Shown in pieces: positions 1-11,704 of a stretch of 64,000 nt of DNA. The stretch spans positions 5,890,001 through 5,954,000 of the forward strand of contig OZ005703.1 in NCBI GenBank assembly GCA_963930775.1, read 5' to 3'. The notes under the pieces were generated by a model. It saw only the letters and a program-made list of their open reading frames with translations, had not been told where the DNA came from and searched no databases. The stretch comes from Cliona cf. orientalis (taxonomy: Eukaryota > Porifera > Demospongiae > Clionaida > Clionaidae). The stretch's first letter is position 1. Each line of letters opens with the position of its first letter. The position numbers and the translations under genes were made by a program.

Positions 1-3000
1 TACAACTGCTACAGTAACTACTATGACATTGTGATAGCTCACATAATATACTCCTCATATGTTTCTCTAAGTTTGGCCTTTATATCCTTCTATGATCCTA
101 GGTTTTCCCAGGCTCATACACAGAAAGATATTGAACAAGTGGCTGGGACGAGGCCACCCTGCTCATATGTTACCATGTACATGTACATGTACAGCCCAGT
201 GCACTCACCTTGTTCTTGCTAGCTCTCCTAGAATTTTATTATTTCCAACGTGAAATGGTGCTACGCCCATCTCATGAGCAAGTATCCCACGGAAAGAGAT
301 TAGATCGTTGTATAGCAGGTTCTACATGGGGAAAAGTCAATACAAATTACATATAGTGCACACACATTGTACGGTAGTATTAATTTTTTAAGTTCACACA
401 TCTAACATCAGTCATTTTGACCGTAATACAGCTTAATTACATGGCCCACTATGTAAGTGCATCTTGGAGAGGAAGGCTAAGACTAGCCTCGTCCCCAGAC
501 TCCATGATCTTTTTCAACATTGAAAAAACTGGAATTGACCGGGAAACAAGGCTACCAAAGCAATTGACTTATGCTTTCACATGTAGGGCCTTCTATTGGT
601 ACCTCGTAACTCTACTACGTATACCTCCAGCTCAATAGTCCTTGCATCCTTGACGGGCTCAACAGGTGGAGGCACTACAACCTTCCTCTCCACCACAACT
701 GTCTTGTAGGCATCACGGTTCTCCGCAGTGGGTAGATAGAGAGGTGGGGGGCGGCTATCGTCACCAGCACCACTAACCTCAGGGGTCAACAGGGAGGTGT
801 CAAAAGCAGCTGCTGCTCCACTTGTGCCGGCTGGAAGATATGACCTGTTACAAAAATGGTGTGACAAAGGGTAAGAGCGTAGAAAGGTGCATGTAAGGAG
901 CCAGGTATAGGTACTTTGTAGGCACTAGAATTTTTGTATGCCCAATACAATTCTCCTTCCAGCTGCATGCATTGCTTCATATCCAGGCTTTCTATATAAT
1001 CTTTACAGAACATAAACATTTAAGAGATAGCTACGAGGTTATCATGCACACTTAACAGTAATTAATATGCCTTAATTATGTCCAGATTGAAGTATTCTAG
1101 TCTCTTGAGCACCTCCCTGGCTCATATCTCTATAGTGTACGTCATGCTGATTCTCAAACGTATCTTTGTATCCAAATTCAGCTGTATAGCTAGTTACTAC
1201 AAGAAGTTAGTTTAGAATAACCTTGGCATTCGTGGTTGAGGTTGTGATGGCCTCTCAAGCGCGAGCATAGTTGAGCTGGGGGTGATGTTGAGGGCAGGAG
1301 GGGTGGCGTTCTTCTTTGCCTTATTTAGCCACCTGTGCCCTTTGCTGGAGAGCTTAATGACAGAGCCGGCATAGATACCAACCACTGCACACTCCTCAAG
1401 GTATCCAGCCATCTTTAACTGAAAACCTAGTGCAGAGGCAAGTACTCATGGAGCAGCAATAAATCACACAATGCATCTTAAAAAGAATGTTAACAAAATC
1501 CTGATTCTACTGTGCCATAAACACTCCTATAATCGGATAGATGATGAAAAGTTATCATCAATTTTAGTGTGCATGGTATCCTTAGTGTGTGCAGTAACAT
1601 CCACTCTGGCTCACCAAATTCCTTCCACCACTGCTCAGGACGATTCCTGCATTTACATGCATGTATATAGAACACATGATTGTATGCTTAAATCGCAGTG
1701 GTACTAACTCACGTTCCAGCTCCATAGCTGTTGTGGGACTTGCTCCACAAAGGAATCTTTTGATTGGTCTGAATAAAAAGATCTCATTCACAAACAATGA
1801 TGTCTAGCTATAATAATCATGGATCCTATATACTTGTAGAATAACACTGATTACTAAATCTATGCTATGCTTGTCAGATCAAGCCAGCGTATCTAGAACT
1901 CACAGATCCTCTTAAAATCTTTGCATAAGTACCAAGCCCAAAACTTCTACTCCGTGGACAATCCTGAACACAAACAATGAATTAATAGCCAAGTCAGGTA
2001 TACCCTTAAATTTTTGAAAGCTTACATCAATGAGCTCAAACAAGAGTCTGGCTGCTTTGAGGCAGTGCTGAGTTCGTTCAGCAGCTACAGAGTCAGTTTC
2101 CTCCACACCAGTGGTCTGCCTAAAAGTGCTGAAGTACACCATTTTTTAAATAAACTTAGATACCATGCAATGAAATTTTTTAATAGTATGTCTATAGTAG
2201 GTAATGCACCTGTATCCTCGCTTGCAGTTGTCACAGCACTCCTTATCCCCACCGATTCCTGCTGGAACTTTCTTGGCAAAGTGAGAAATCAATTTCCTGT
2301 GTGAACAAAATATTAACGACTATGAAGAACCTCAAATATACTAGCTTTATCATTATCACCCCTCTATAGCCCTACCAGTTTTTGTAGCCATGCATATATA
2401 CATGCAGCTACCTTCTGCGGCACTTTGACAAAGCTAGGTATTGTTCCATCTTGACCAACATTTGAAGCTTGTGGGTCTTAAACTGCTCACTCTTGATGTC
2501 ATTGAGGAAGAATCGATTCGTCTGGAAGTCACCCTTCCTGTACATCACATAGCACTTGCTCGGAGACCTACAGTTATTTAACTGCATGGTCAACAATGAA
2601 ACACATTTATAATAGTTGGTAAATTCAAGTCCACCAGCCTTCACCAATTCATAATTACACCTAGATCTAGCTACATAAGTTTCAATAGACTCACCCATCT
2701 CTTCCCGCTCTCCCTATCTCCTGGTAGTAGGTCTCAATGTCCTGGGGAGCTGCACACAAATTCAATCGGCTAAGTGTGCATGCTCATAGACAGCATCCTT
2801 GATTACAATGCGTACCTCCATAGTGGATGATCATCCTAACATCTGGCTTGTCTATTCCCATACCAAAAGCCACTGTTGCAACGATGCACTGAAGGGGGGA
2901 AATGTGTGTATTTGTGGTGGTGGGGGGGGGGGGCACTATGCAAGCATGTCCAGATAAACTTAAGGTTGTGTACTAACTTGGATTTCATCCCTGAGAAAGG

Positions 3001-5530
3001 AATGGTGGGCCTTCTTTCTCTCAATGTTTGACAGACCAGCATGGTACCTGCTACAATTCACTCCAGCATCTGTAAAAAATTTACTTAATAGCCACAAAAT
3101 GCAAGCAGTCAGGATGGCCGAGTGGTCTAAGGCGCTGCGTTCAGGTCGCAGTCTACTACTGTAGGCGTGGGTTCGAATCCCACTCCTGACATGTATACTT
3201 CATTTTTCTTTTCTTTTCTCCGTGCAGTACATACAACCTATTTCTTACTGCATGGCTACAGCACGCAAGCAGTCAGGATGGCCGAGTGGTCTAAGGCGCT
3301 GCGTTCAGGTCGCAGTCTACTATTGTAGGCGTGGGTTCAAATCCCACTCCTGACATGTATGCTTTTTTTCTTCGTTTTCTTCTTCAATGCAGTATATACA
3401 ACCATTTTCTTACTTTTCAGTACAGTAGCAACTTCCTCGGTTATCTTCCTTGTACGACAGTAGATTATGGTAGCACCTTCAAAAGAGTACACAGTTCTAA
3501 CACAATCAAGGAAATGCATTTATCACTCAAGTTGCCCACCCTTAATGAATATCTAAGTTACCTATTTCCTTTCTTTGTAGCAAGCATCAGTGGTTTTATA
3601 TCCTCTAAGGCATTGCTTGTGCGAATCTTCACTTCAAGATACAAGTTAGGTCTGCAGCCATAAAAAATGAAGTATCACTGATATACAAAACAAACAACTT
3701 CTCATCTTTTCATATATAGCATAATTATTATTGATTACCCGGATATGACATTGTGGATTTTCAAACAACTCACACCATTCTGTCCCTGTTCTTAAGTAAT
3801 ATCGCCACACATGCTAACCTATCAAAGTTGGTACATGTAAGCAGTGGATTGTTGAGTTTGAGAGAGGTACAGATGTCCTTCTGTACCAGAGGAGTGGCGG
3901 TCGCAGTGAGGGCCAGGAACGGGACATGGGGCAGCCACCCTCTGATGGCTCCAAGCTCTCGGTAGTCCGCTCTGAAGTCATGGCCCCACTGAGACACACA
4001 GTGAGCCTCATCCACTGCTAATAGAGTAAGACCTATGTAGGCAAAATCAATAATTAAAAGGTAATTATGAATGTAGCTATACGTACCAGACTTGCATTAG
4101 AAAGTTACAGAAGTGATGTAGATCTAGAGTTTAATGACTAACCAACTTTACTGTCGATCTCGAGCAGAAGATCATGGGCATGAGTGCTATACTCGGGCGT
4201 CATGTAGGCAACTCGAAATGCACCACTGCATAATTATAGGGATTTCATAAGAAGTCACATTGGAAATATACAGACATGTAAATTCTTACTTCATAATGCC
4301 AGTAATAGCACGTAAACCATCACTCTGGGCTGACCCAAGGAACACTGCTGGAATACCCTTTATACTATGTATTCAACAAACAAAATCAGTAATTGGAAGA
4401 CTAGTGATTGCTGTCACTAACTTTAGAGCCATGACTTGGTCCTCCATTAGAGAGATAAGAGGAGAGATGACAATGACAAGTTTGCCAGTGAATACAGCCG
4501 GATACTGGTAGCAGAGACTCTTGCCAAAACCTTAATCAACAGAAAACATGTAAGAAAAAATCTTGTAAGTACAGTGCAGTGTTACAGTACTTCTCAGGCC
4601 CATTCAGCAGAGTGGCCCCCAATCCCTAAGATGTGGTAACCAAAATGGTTAATGGTTACAATCCAAACCACACCCACTCACTATGCCCTTAAATGTTTCC
4701 TGGGGAGAGCCCTGGTAATACAACATTCATCACAGCACACAAATCAGTGTCAGCACACTGCATGCTGGACCATATGCATACCTGTTGCCATGATAGCACA
4801 GTTGTCTCGTTTCTTAAACAGAATAGAGTGAATAATTCTCCACTGTTCACTGCACATGACAACAAAACAATTTATAAATATAATTATTATGATTAGGGAG
4901 TGGGGTGTGGGAGGGAAGCTTGGAGACGTATTTCACTTTATATTCAGCTTGACTCCTGGGACCCCAAGAACAAAAATTGAAGTTACTTACGGTTTGAACT
5001 TGGAATGGCCGAAGTTGTTCTTCAAGGCATCAGTATGCTCGTGGCCAGGAGGGGGGCAACCTAAACATCACACAATACGTATGTTATCACTAGTGCAGAA
5101 TGCTACATAAGTAAAAATTATGCCACAGCTACATGATGACAAAAAGGTGGATCCATGAAGTGATTGTTGTAGATCATGATCATGCACTCCAATCTAGTGG
5201 TCACCTGTAAACAGCTTTGTACCATTATGATATATTTTTAAGGGAAACTTTAACCTCCTTCGCCTGCACAGAGTGGCTAATCACAGCAGCATAGTGCCAT
5301 TGTTCACCATAGCAACAACAGCGGTAGGAACTTGGTCGATTTTCCTGAATAGCAAGGTACAGGGCTGCACAGGGGTGACCGCTAAACTGGTCAAGTTTTC
5401 CAGCTGGACTGCTACTGTCACTTTTTCCTACATTACCACAACAAAGTGGTTACCACAAATGGTTTACGTACCCCAATGCTTTGGCAGCACCTGGCACACA
5501 CACAGCTCTCAATCTATCAAACTGACTCAT
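1..5530 (-). CDS. WRN-like: WRN-type RecQ DNA helicase, 3' end outside window
   Basis: ATP-dependent 3'-5' DNA helicase of the RecQ family (nuclear genome maintenance). About fifteen short exons can be read right to left. A start is proposed at 5530 ([10 protein letters not shown]), then a Cys/His-containing N-terminal stretch I do not recognise. The helicase core follows: [12 protein letters not shown] near 5000, motif [12 protein letters not shown] near 4510, [11 protein letters not shown] near 4440, motif [16 protein letters not shown] near 3990, motif III LTATAT near 3920, TIIYCRTRK near 3450, [10 protein letters not shown] near 2870 and [10 protein letters not shown] near 2710. The RecQ zinc site CCDNC is near 2240 and the RQC winged helix spans about 2130 to 1225 ([18 protein letters not shown]). 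The exon 209-321 encodes an HRDC domain ([18 protein letters not shown]). Order and wording resemble vertebrate WRN more than BLM or RECQ1. No 3'-5' exonuclease domain is seen before the helicase core. Exon edges in the N-terminus are uncertain, and the reading frame leaves the window on the left. Confidence 0.88.
3108..3190 (+). tRNA. tRNA-Leu (anticodon CAG), copy 1
   Basis: An 83-nt class II tRNA. Acceptor arms GTCAGGA and TCCTGAC pair, the A box reads TGGCCGAGTGG, the anticodon stem-loop CTGCGTTCAGGTCGCAG presents CAG, a long variable arm is present, and the B box is GGTTCGAATCC. No intron is needed. T-runs follow within about 15 nt, fitting Pol III termination. It lies antisense inside an intron of the WRN-like helicase. 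Confidence 0.95.
3272..3354 (+). tRNA. tRNA-Leu (anticodon CAG), copy 2
   Basis: Near-identical second copy 81 nt downstream of copy 1, with the same acceptor stem and CAG anticodon. Two visible differences are one base in the variable arm and GGTTCAAATCC in place of GGTTCGAATCC at the T arm/B box. About 9 bases upstream (GCAAGCA) are also shared, so the duplicated unit is a little larger than the gene. A run of seven Ts follows, fitting Pol III termination. Confidence 0.94.
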
Positions 5531-5589
5531 TTCAGTAGCAACAAAAGTGATAGTACAGCATCCAGTGTGTAGTAGCATCTATAATATCT
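5531..5589. promoter_or_regulatory. compact divergent region between helicase and receptor A1
   Basis: Only 59 bp separate the proposed helicase start codon (5530, minus) from the first receptor A1 ATG (5590, plus). A shared bidirectional promoter is possible, though the helicase N-terminus is the least certain part of its model and true transcription starts may overlap. No TATA box is convincing. Confidence 0.35.
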
Positions 5590-6974
5590 ATGGCAGTAGG
5601 TATGGCGACTCGTACTATTCTCATAATGATAGGAGCACTGTGCTTGGCAACTGCTGAAGATACTGGTGAGTATATAGAATATTTTGCTACAAGATCATTA
5701 TTGCATGCATGGCTCTATTCTACAGATCAGTGTCCCTACAACTATGATATTCAACCAGGACTGGTGATCAAATCTTTTAACCAATCTCAGGAAAATGGTA
5801 CACATTTAACATTCTGCTGTCAAGTATCAAGTGAATTTGCTAATTTTTCCATTAACTGGCATCACAACTCGGAGGAGTCCATGTTATATTCCTTATCCTC
5901 CAAAGTAGAGGACATTGAAGAAACAATCATTTCTTCGACTAACCAAACCCAGATAACAACACCAAGAAGGAAGATTAAAGGAAAAAGAACTATTGTATGG
6001 TCTAAACTGACTAGACATATCCAAGATGAAAAGGATACAGGTTATTACTGGTGCAGTGTGAAATTCTATGACAATGGCATAATGTCATTCGTTCCAAGCA
6101 GTGTGGTTAATATCTCCTCGGTGGAAGATATACAGCTACAAATCTGTAAATGTGACAATGGACCAATTGTAAATGGTTCACTGTTTTCTAAATTTCGTTG
6201 CGCTTCTGGTAATGTCAGTGAAATGGAGACTCAAAGCAACGAATGCCAACCATCTGATCAAGACGAAATGCCTCCATCAACAAGTACTGCAACAGTAGAA
6301 GATTTGAACACAACTACACCATCTGAGATGGACACAGTTAATGGAACTGCACCATCTGCGATAGGCACAGATAATGGAAGCACTACTGGAGAAGGAACAG
6401 CAGAGAGTTTGACAGATTTACCAACTAGTACTCAAGAAACGATCGTCATAGTAGAGATCACAACTGACTCAGAGAAAGAACACGATGACACCACTCAAGC
6501 TACATATGCTCCAGATACTGAAGGGCCAACAACAGCAGAAATACCGAGGAGAGACCAACTAGATAAAATTATGCTCAACTTCATTGTTGGTAAGCTCTCT
6601 CACCTCCCCTCCCCCTTTCCCACAAAATAATTTGTTATACAATAAAGTTTTTTTATATTGCTTTGTTTTCATTCACAGCTATAGCTACGGCTGCTGCGTT
6701 ATCTCTGATCCTCTTACTGTGTCTCATAATTGGAATTTGTCTCAGAAAACTGTCGAAGATGAGAGGAAAGCGTCCCAAGCAGCAGGCAGTGCATGCCACT
6801 ATGATAACCACACCAGTCGATGTGTACAACATGACGACAAAGACTAAGCTGGTGTGCAAGGAGAGCACTGCAATGTCCTCATCGTTCATGTGTGAGCCTA
6901 ATACCTCTTATGATGTCACTCCTGGAACAATAACAGCTCCATCGCTTGAACACGTCTATGACTGCATACCTTAG
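5590..6974 (+). CDS. Ig-domain receptor A1, tyrosine-motif tail
   Basis: First of five tandem paralogues. Three exons, 5590-5665, 5726-6589 and 6679-6974, join in frame (411 aa). A signal peptide (residues 1 to about 22; ATG at 5602 is an alternative start) is followed by the family motif YDIQPG and one V-like Ig domain with FCCQV, INWHH and DTGYYWCSV as the B-strand Cys, core Trp and F-strand Cys. A short Cys-rich segment (CKCDNG) and a long Ser/Thr/Glu stalk follow. The membrane helix is split by the last intron (FIV then AIATAAALSLILLLCLIIG). The tail is basic next to the membrane and ends NTSYDV..HVYDCIP, so two tyrosines lie 16 residues apart, the second as Tyr-x-x-Ile. Its second module is more diverged than in A2-A5 and lacks the CADQ motif. 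A cell-surface receptor is inferred; the ligand is unknown. Confidence 0.85.
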
Positions 6975-7969
6975 CTATTATTTTTATAATATTTAATATG
7001 CACCTACACAATTTCTACCAGCCCTGCTATACTGAACACTGCCGTTGTGTGTTAAATGCTTGTATTTTGCATCCACACTGGTTTAGAGGTTGACCATCAA
7101 AGGAAACCAAAACAAGTTCAGGTGCAGGGTTGTTATTTTCGCACCTATTACTCTCTATTACATAATCCGTGGTATAGGGGATAACCTAATGGTATATATA
7201 GTACAAAAGCAATTGTCAGTTAACAATGTAACACATGCTGAGGATACTAAACTGCCACAGTGCAACTTGATTTAGCTCAGGTGTGCTACACACAGGCCAC
7301 ACAGTGGTTGTACTTGGGGAACACCCCACTACTGGTTTACTATGGTTCTAAATATCTTCAAACTTAAGGTCGATTTAGCTCAGGTGTGCTACACACAGGC
7401 CACATAGTGGTTGTACTTGGGTTCTAAATATCTTCAAACATAAGGTCTATAGAGCAAGCCAAAGGTAACAGCATCTGACCATACTAAAAATACTTTTGAT
7501 TCGAGTAGAGCATCAAAATACAACTATAGACAGCTTTCCCCCACTTTATTGTTGCCAATGAAGTATAATACTAGCTTAAGCAAGACTCAGGGATAGAATT
7601 ACCACTTTCATCTCTTAATTACATCACATAAGGGAAAACATGGGTATTCAAAGCTGTATGCAAAACAGTACACCTATCATTCAGATTCTAAAAATCTTGG
7701 GGAAATGCACTAAGCTACCTCAAATACACATAATAATTATCTGCTGAAAGATTCAGATTCTTTTGCACGTTAAGATAATGCATACACACCCTATTATACT
7801 CTTTAGCTATCCCAAAGACTGAGGGATAAAATATTATTACAAAATCAGTAAACATATATACACACTATTCACATAAAGAAGCACCTTTCGTGAAAAGATG
7901 AAAAAATTGCATGTTCAAAGATTGACATCAATTCCATCACTGCTTATCGTAGACTAGCTAGTTCTCACA
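6975..7969. other. intergenic, A1 to A2; imperfect direct repeat
   Basis: No gene is seen. A unit starting GATTTAGCTCAGGTGTGCTA at 7269 is repeated at 7372. The second copy lacks an internal block of about 26 bases but keeps the ends (GTTCTAAATATCTTCAAAC). The rest is AT-rich without structure I can name. Just upstream of A2, 7938-7954 shares CACTG-TATCGTAGAC with the A3 upstream region. Confidence 0.7.
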
Positions 7970-9028
7970 ATGTCTTCTGTAGTGAAATTCATTGGAATAC
8001 TTGGTCTAATTTTCTATGCTTTACCAAGCACAGGCAACGTTGAGTCAGAGGTACCACCTTCAATGAGCTGTGAGTACAGATACGACACTCAGCCAGCACA
8101 AAGTGCTTTATCCTGCAATGCACTGGCAACTGTTGTGCTGCAATGCCAAGTGACAAGTCATAGAAATGATTTTTCCATCAGCTGGCACTACAGCACTTTT
8201 GAGCCAAACAGCAGCAATATTCACGTTCATGGCCTTACTGCAAATGATAACATCTCCATAGAACAAAATAATATTACGACTCTTACCTCAACTAGTGTAA
8301 CATCAGAATTAACACTATGCGAGTTTAGCAAAGGTTTCTATTGGTGCAGTGTAGAGTCCAATGGCACCACATTGCCCAACCCAAGTGTAGTATTGCATGT
8401 CTTGCATCACTCCAGCTGTGCTAGTGCTACTAAAGGGGAAAGTAATGAGTGCAATAGACAGGTGCATTTTTATTCGTCTTCAACAACTATCCAATGCGCC
8501 GATCAAAATACTAACCTGAGCATAGTTGAGGCTCAAAACTGCACTAATGGAGATGAGAAGCAATCCGAATTCGCAACTACCATGTCAATTCCGCTAACCA
8601 CCAATTCAGAATCAAATACGCAAACTTCATATTCACAAAATATTAACGGTTCAGACACACAATATACAGGAGCTCCTACAATGACAGATCTATCCACATT
8701 GCCTCAGTTGTTTGGAATTGTCATTGGAGCATCAATGGGAGGCTTGGTTCTCATACTAACTGTCATAATTGGACTTCTACTCGTGTGTCTTGTGAGGATG
8801 AGAGCAAAGCGTCAAGGAAGGGAGCAAAGAGATCTAGATGATTCAAGTTCACCACATCATTATGATGATATTCGCGCTCATACTTCAATACCATTGACCG
8901 ATAAGGACAAAATGGGTACAACCAGAATATCAAAAATACCTCTTGAATTAAACGTGTCTTACGAATGCATATGTCCTCAAGCCAATACCTCACAGGCAAG
9001 TGATAATGTTTATGACTGTATACAGTAA
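7970..9028 (+). CDS. Ig-domain receptor A2, single exon
   Basis: One uninterrupted frame of 352 aa. The signal peptide (about 1-22) is followed by YDTQPAQ, a V-like Ig domain (LQCQV, ISWHY, GFYWCSV, about residues 33-148), a Cys-rich module with QCADQN (about 150-188), a Ser/Thr stalk, and a Gly-motif membrane helix (GIVIGASMGGLVLIL, about 247-272). The tail of about 80 residues has HHYDDI, a TRISKI block, and ends SYECI..NVYDCIQ. This is the closest of the family to an ITAM: Tyr-x-x-Ile, 13 residues, Tyr-x-x-Ile, one residue wider than the usual 6-12 spacer. It is the only paralogue without the intron after the signal peptide; its linker there (GNVESEVPPS) is absent from the others. Confidence 0.87.
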   Translation: MSSVVKFIGILGLIFYALPSTGNVESEVPPSMSCEYRYDTQPAQSALSCNALATVVLQCQVTSHRNDFSISWHYSTFEPNSSNIHVHGLTANDNISIEQNNITTLTSTSVTSELTLCEFSKGFYWCSVESNGTTLPNPSVVLHVLHHSSCASATKGESNECNRQVHFYSSSTTIQCADQNTNLSIVEAQNCTNGDEKQSEFATTMSIPLTTNSESNTQTSYSQNINGSDTQYTGAPTMTDLSTLPQLFGIVIGASMGGLVLILTVIIGLLLVCLVRMRAKRQGREQRDLDDSSSPHHYDDIRAHTSIPLTDKDKMGTTRISKIPLELNVSYECICPQANTSQASDNVYDCIQ

Positions 9029-10009
9029 GCTGCAAAGGATTTTGGCTATTATTAAAATACACATATATCATGAAGAGCATTAATTTGTGGCCACAAAGAA
9101 CCATAGATACAGAACTAACCAGATTTAAATGTTTGCTTGCATATTGTATTATTAATTTTATACCGAATCTGATAATATTAAATGAGTTGGTCTTTCCAGC
9201 TACAAATTAATATACAAATCCAGATATGTTGCAACAGCCACACAAGATAAATAATAATTAATTAATTTGAAGTGATATCGTTCTCAGTTGCTATCCGCAT
9301 GAACAAACGAAGATTCTTTGCGGACAACTTAACTGTTCGGAAAAAACATGCCGACATTTCAACTTTTGCCCTGAGGATGACTAGAGCATCTAGTCGAAAC
9401 ATCGGCAAGTTTTACCAAACAGTTATTAAAGTTGTCCGCAAAGAATCTAAGCTTCGTTTGTTCATAAATAATTATTAATTTGTTAAACTATGGTACTAGC
9501 ATAAGAATAGAAACCACGCGGCTGTGGTCACGTAAACATGTATGTACTATGTTATCATCAATCTCAGCATGTGATACGTTAAGGGGGATCCACTACATTT
9601 GGTGTTGCACACGTTACATAAATTAACATTCTTTGTTATTGAATCTTTGCCACTGGCCTGGGGAGAAGTTACAAAAACATCATAAATGAGATACGGAATT
9701 CCGGGAAAAGTCTTAGTCTAAGAGTAGAAAACTGTGGTCAAAGCATCAGTCAATCCTGATGCACTCTGAAAACTAACATCTAACACAAGGATAAACTAAT
9801 TAAAAGCAACACCACAACTATACAACTCCATCCCTATATGTCATAATATGATTCTTCCATGTTTATTACCGTAAACACACTTTAAAAATATGATAACATT
9901 TAGCATGTAGTTGCACAACCTAGAGCACAGTGCATGCACTATATATAATATGCAGATCGTACCATTGCCAGCCACTGTATCGTAGACATTACTCTCAGAC
10001 TGCTTCATC
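9029..10009. other. intergenic, A2 to A3
   Basis: No gene is seen. It holds a foldback near 9297-9467 (listed separately). The 37 bp before the A3 ATG carry CACTGTATCGTAGAC (9973-9987), shared with the A2 upstream region and a candidate promoter element. Confidence 0.6.
9297..9467. repeat. foldback repeat
   Basis: GAACAAACGAAGATTCTTTG near 9301 reappears inverted near 9445 (CAAAGAATCTAAGCTTCG). The arms continue inward (GCGGACAACTT, AACTGTT). The core has a short palindrome GACTAGAGCATCTAGTC followed by GAAACATCGGC, reminiscent of sequences at the ends of some Penelope-like or MITE families. Family not assigned. Confidence 0.7.
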
Positions 10010-11094
10010 ATGTCACCTTTCTCCTACCAGATACTCCTTGGATTGCTATGTTTGGACATCACCCAAAGCAAAGGTAAGAATATCAAGTCTATCATGCTAA
10101 TTTAACATCAATGCATGGTTTCGAATTCATTATAGCACAGAATTGTAGTTTCCTCTATGATATTCAGCCAGGACCAACAATCGAAACATGCAATTTCATA
10201 AACGCTCAATATCTTGAGCTGAAGTGTCGAGTATCAAGCAATTTAACGAGTGATTTTCAAATTAACTGGCACTATAGTCCAATACCCCCAGAAAATAGCA
10301 CCATTGTTGGATCTTCCATAAACCAGCTATCCCTTTCGTACGAGAACAAATCAAACATTTCGTTGACAGCAGTATCATCCACATTGATAATTACTGGATT
10401 TAATGTCACTGGAAATGGCTTTTATTGGTGCAGTGTGAGCTCTACTGACGGCAATATAGACACACCTAATCCTAGTAAAATATTGAGGATATGGAACCAA
10501 AACATATGTAATAGGAAGTGTGATTCAGAAACCGTAAGGTTGTATCAACAGTCATATAGTACCACTCAATGTGCTGACCAAAGCGTCAGTGTGAACATAA
10601 TTGATGCTCAACCCTGCCCACTAATGTCAACTACTGAGACAACAAATACCTCTTTACATATGGCTATCACTTCTAAATCAACCACAGATGCAATTAATTT
10701 TTTTGTACCGAATATCACCATTTCAAATGCCATCAACTTGAGTTCAATACCCACAATGACAGTATCAAATTTTAATCCAGCATCAAAAAATAATGTTTGG
10801 ATAGCCATTGGTGCTTCAACAGGCTGTGCGATTCTGATATTTTACTGCATAATTGGAGTCGTAATCATGTGTGCAATGCATTATAGAAGGCAAGAGCAAT
10901 ACAAGCTAAGTGGCCCATGGTCAATTTCACCATTTGACATCATTCAAATGAATACTTTCACATCAACGCCTCAAGAAAAGGACAGCATTAAAAACAGAGT
11001 GTCCAAGATATTCTTGGGAGCAAATATCTCTTATGAAACTACACGTGAAGCCATCTCACAATCAAATGACGATACCTATGCAACTATACAGTAG
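10010..11094 (+). CDS. Ig-domain receptor A3, tyrosine-motif tail
   Basis: Two exons, 10010-10073 and 10136-11094, joined at phase 1 (340 aa). Exon 1 is the signal peptide only. Exon 2 gives YDIQPGP, a V-like Ig domain (LKCRV, INWHY, GNGFYWCSV), the Cys-rich module (CNRKCDS, TQCADQSVSV), a Ser/Thr/Asn stalk, a membrane helix with internal Cys (IGASTGCAILIFYCIIGVV) and a tail with SPFDIIQM, NRVSKIFL and the ending ISYETT..DTYATIQ. The tail keeps the paired tyrosines, 15 residues apart, though the first is not followed by a hydrophobic +3 residue. Several N-glycosylation sequons lie in the Ig domain. It is very close to A2, A4 and A5 in plan, so it is a tandem duplicate. Confidence 0.85.
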
Positions 11095-11704
11095 TACTAT
11101 ACACAGCAAATCATAATGATTGCCTTAACTTGCAAATACACACAATAGGCCTAATGTCATTGTTATGCATATGTGTACGGTTAGAACTTAAAGATACATG
11201 TAAATGTTTTCGGGTACAAATATATGTAGTTTAACGAGTACTGAAGGTGATCGAGCTTTAAGATGGCTGTAGCTATACATAACCAAAAAAAATGCTGGAG
11301 AAAAAGCTTATAGCGAAGCAAACGCTTGCCCTTTTACAGCATCCTGCAGATGAAAGATGATCCCTTACTACAAATTTGGGAACTGAATCTGCAGCATGTA
11401 CACAACACATGTTTTATTACCATTCGTGCGTGGTACACAAGCAAGACAGCTGAAGAGAGTGTTTTGAAAATCATGCTTTTAATTAGTTTCTCCCAAAAGC
11501 ATTGTATTTTAACAGGAATAGCTAAATTAGATATTGTACTCTGATAGATTACCATATCATCAAGGCCACCTGTCAAGAATAGCTGCTTATTACGATTAAT
11601 TTTCACTTTGCTTTATATGCAGTGAAAAGAGCTACATGCATTAATATTATCAGTGTGTGACGCATTAATATTATCAGTGTGTGCGATAGCACATTAACTT
11701 CGAT
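11095..11704. other. intergenic, A3 to A4; short tandem repeat
   Basis: No gene is seen. The block GCATTAATATTATCAGTGTG occurs twice in tandem near 11638-11685, just upstream of the A4 start, and may be part of its promoter. Short reading frames near 11330-11600 lack domain signs. Confidence 0.6.

Noticed and set aside
3331-3663. 110-residue plus-strand frame after the second tRNA
   Set aside because: It overlaps the tRNA 3' end and is antisense to two conserved helicase exons ([19 protein letters not shown]).
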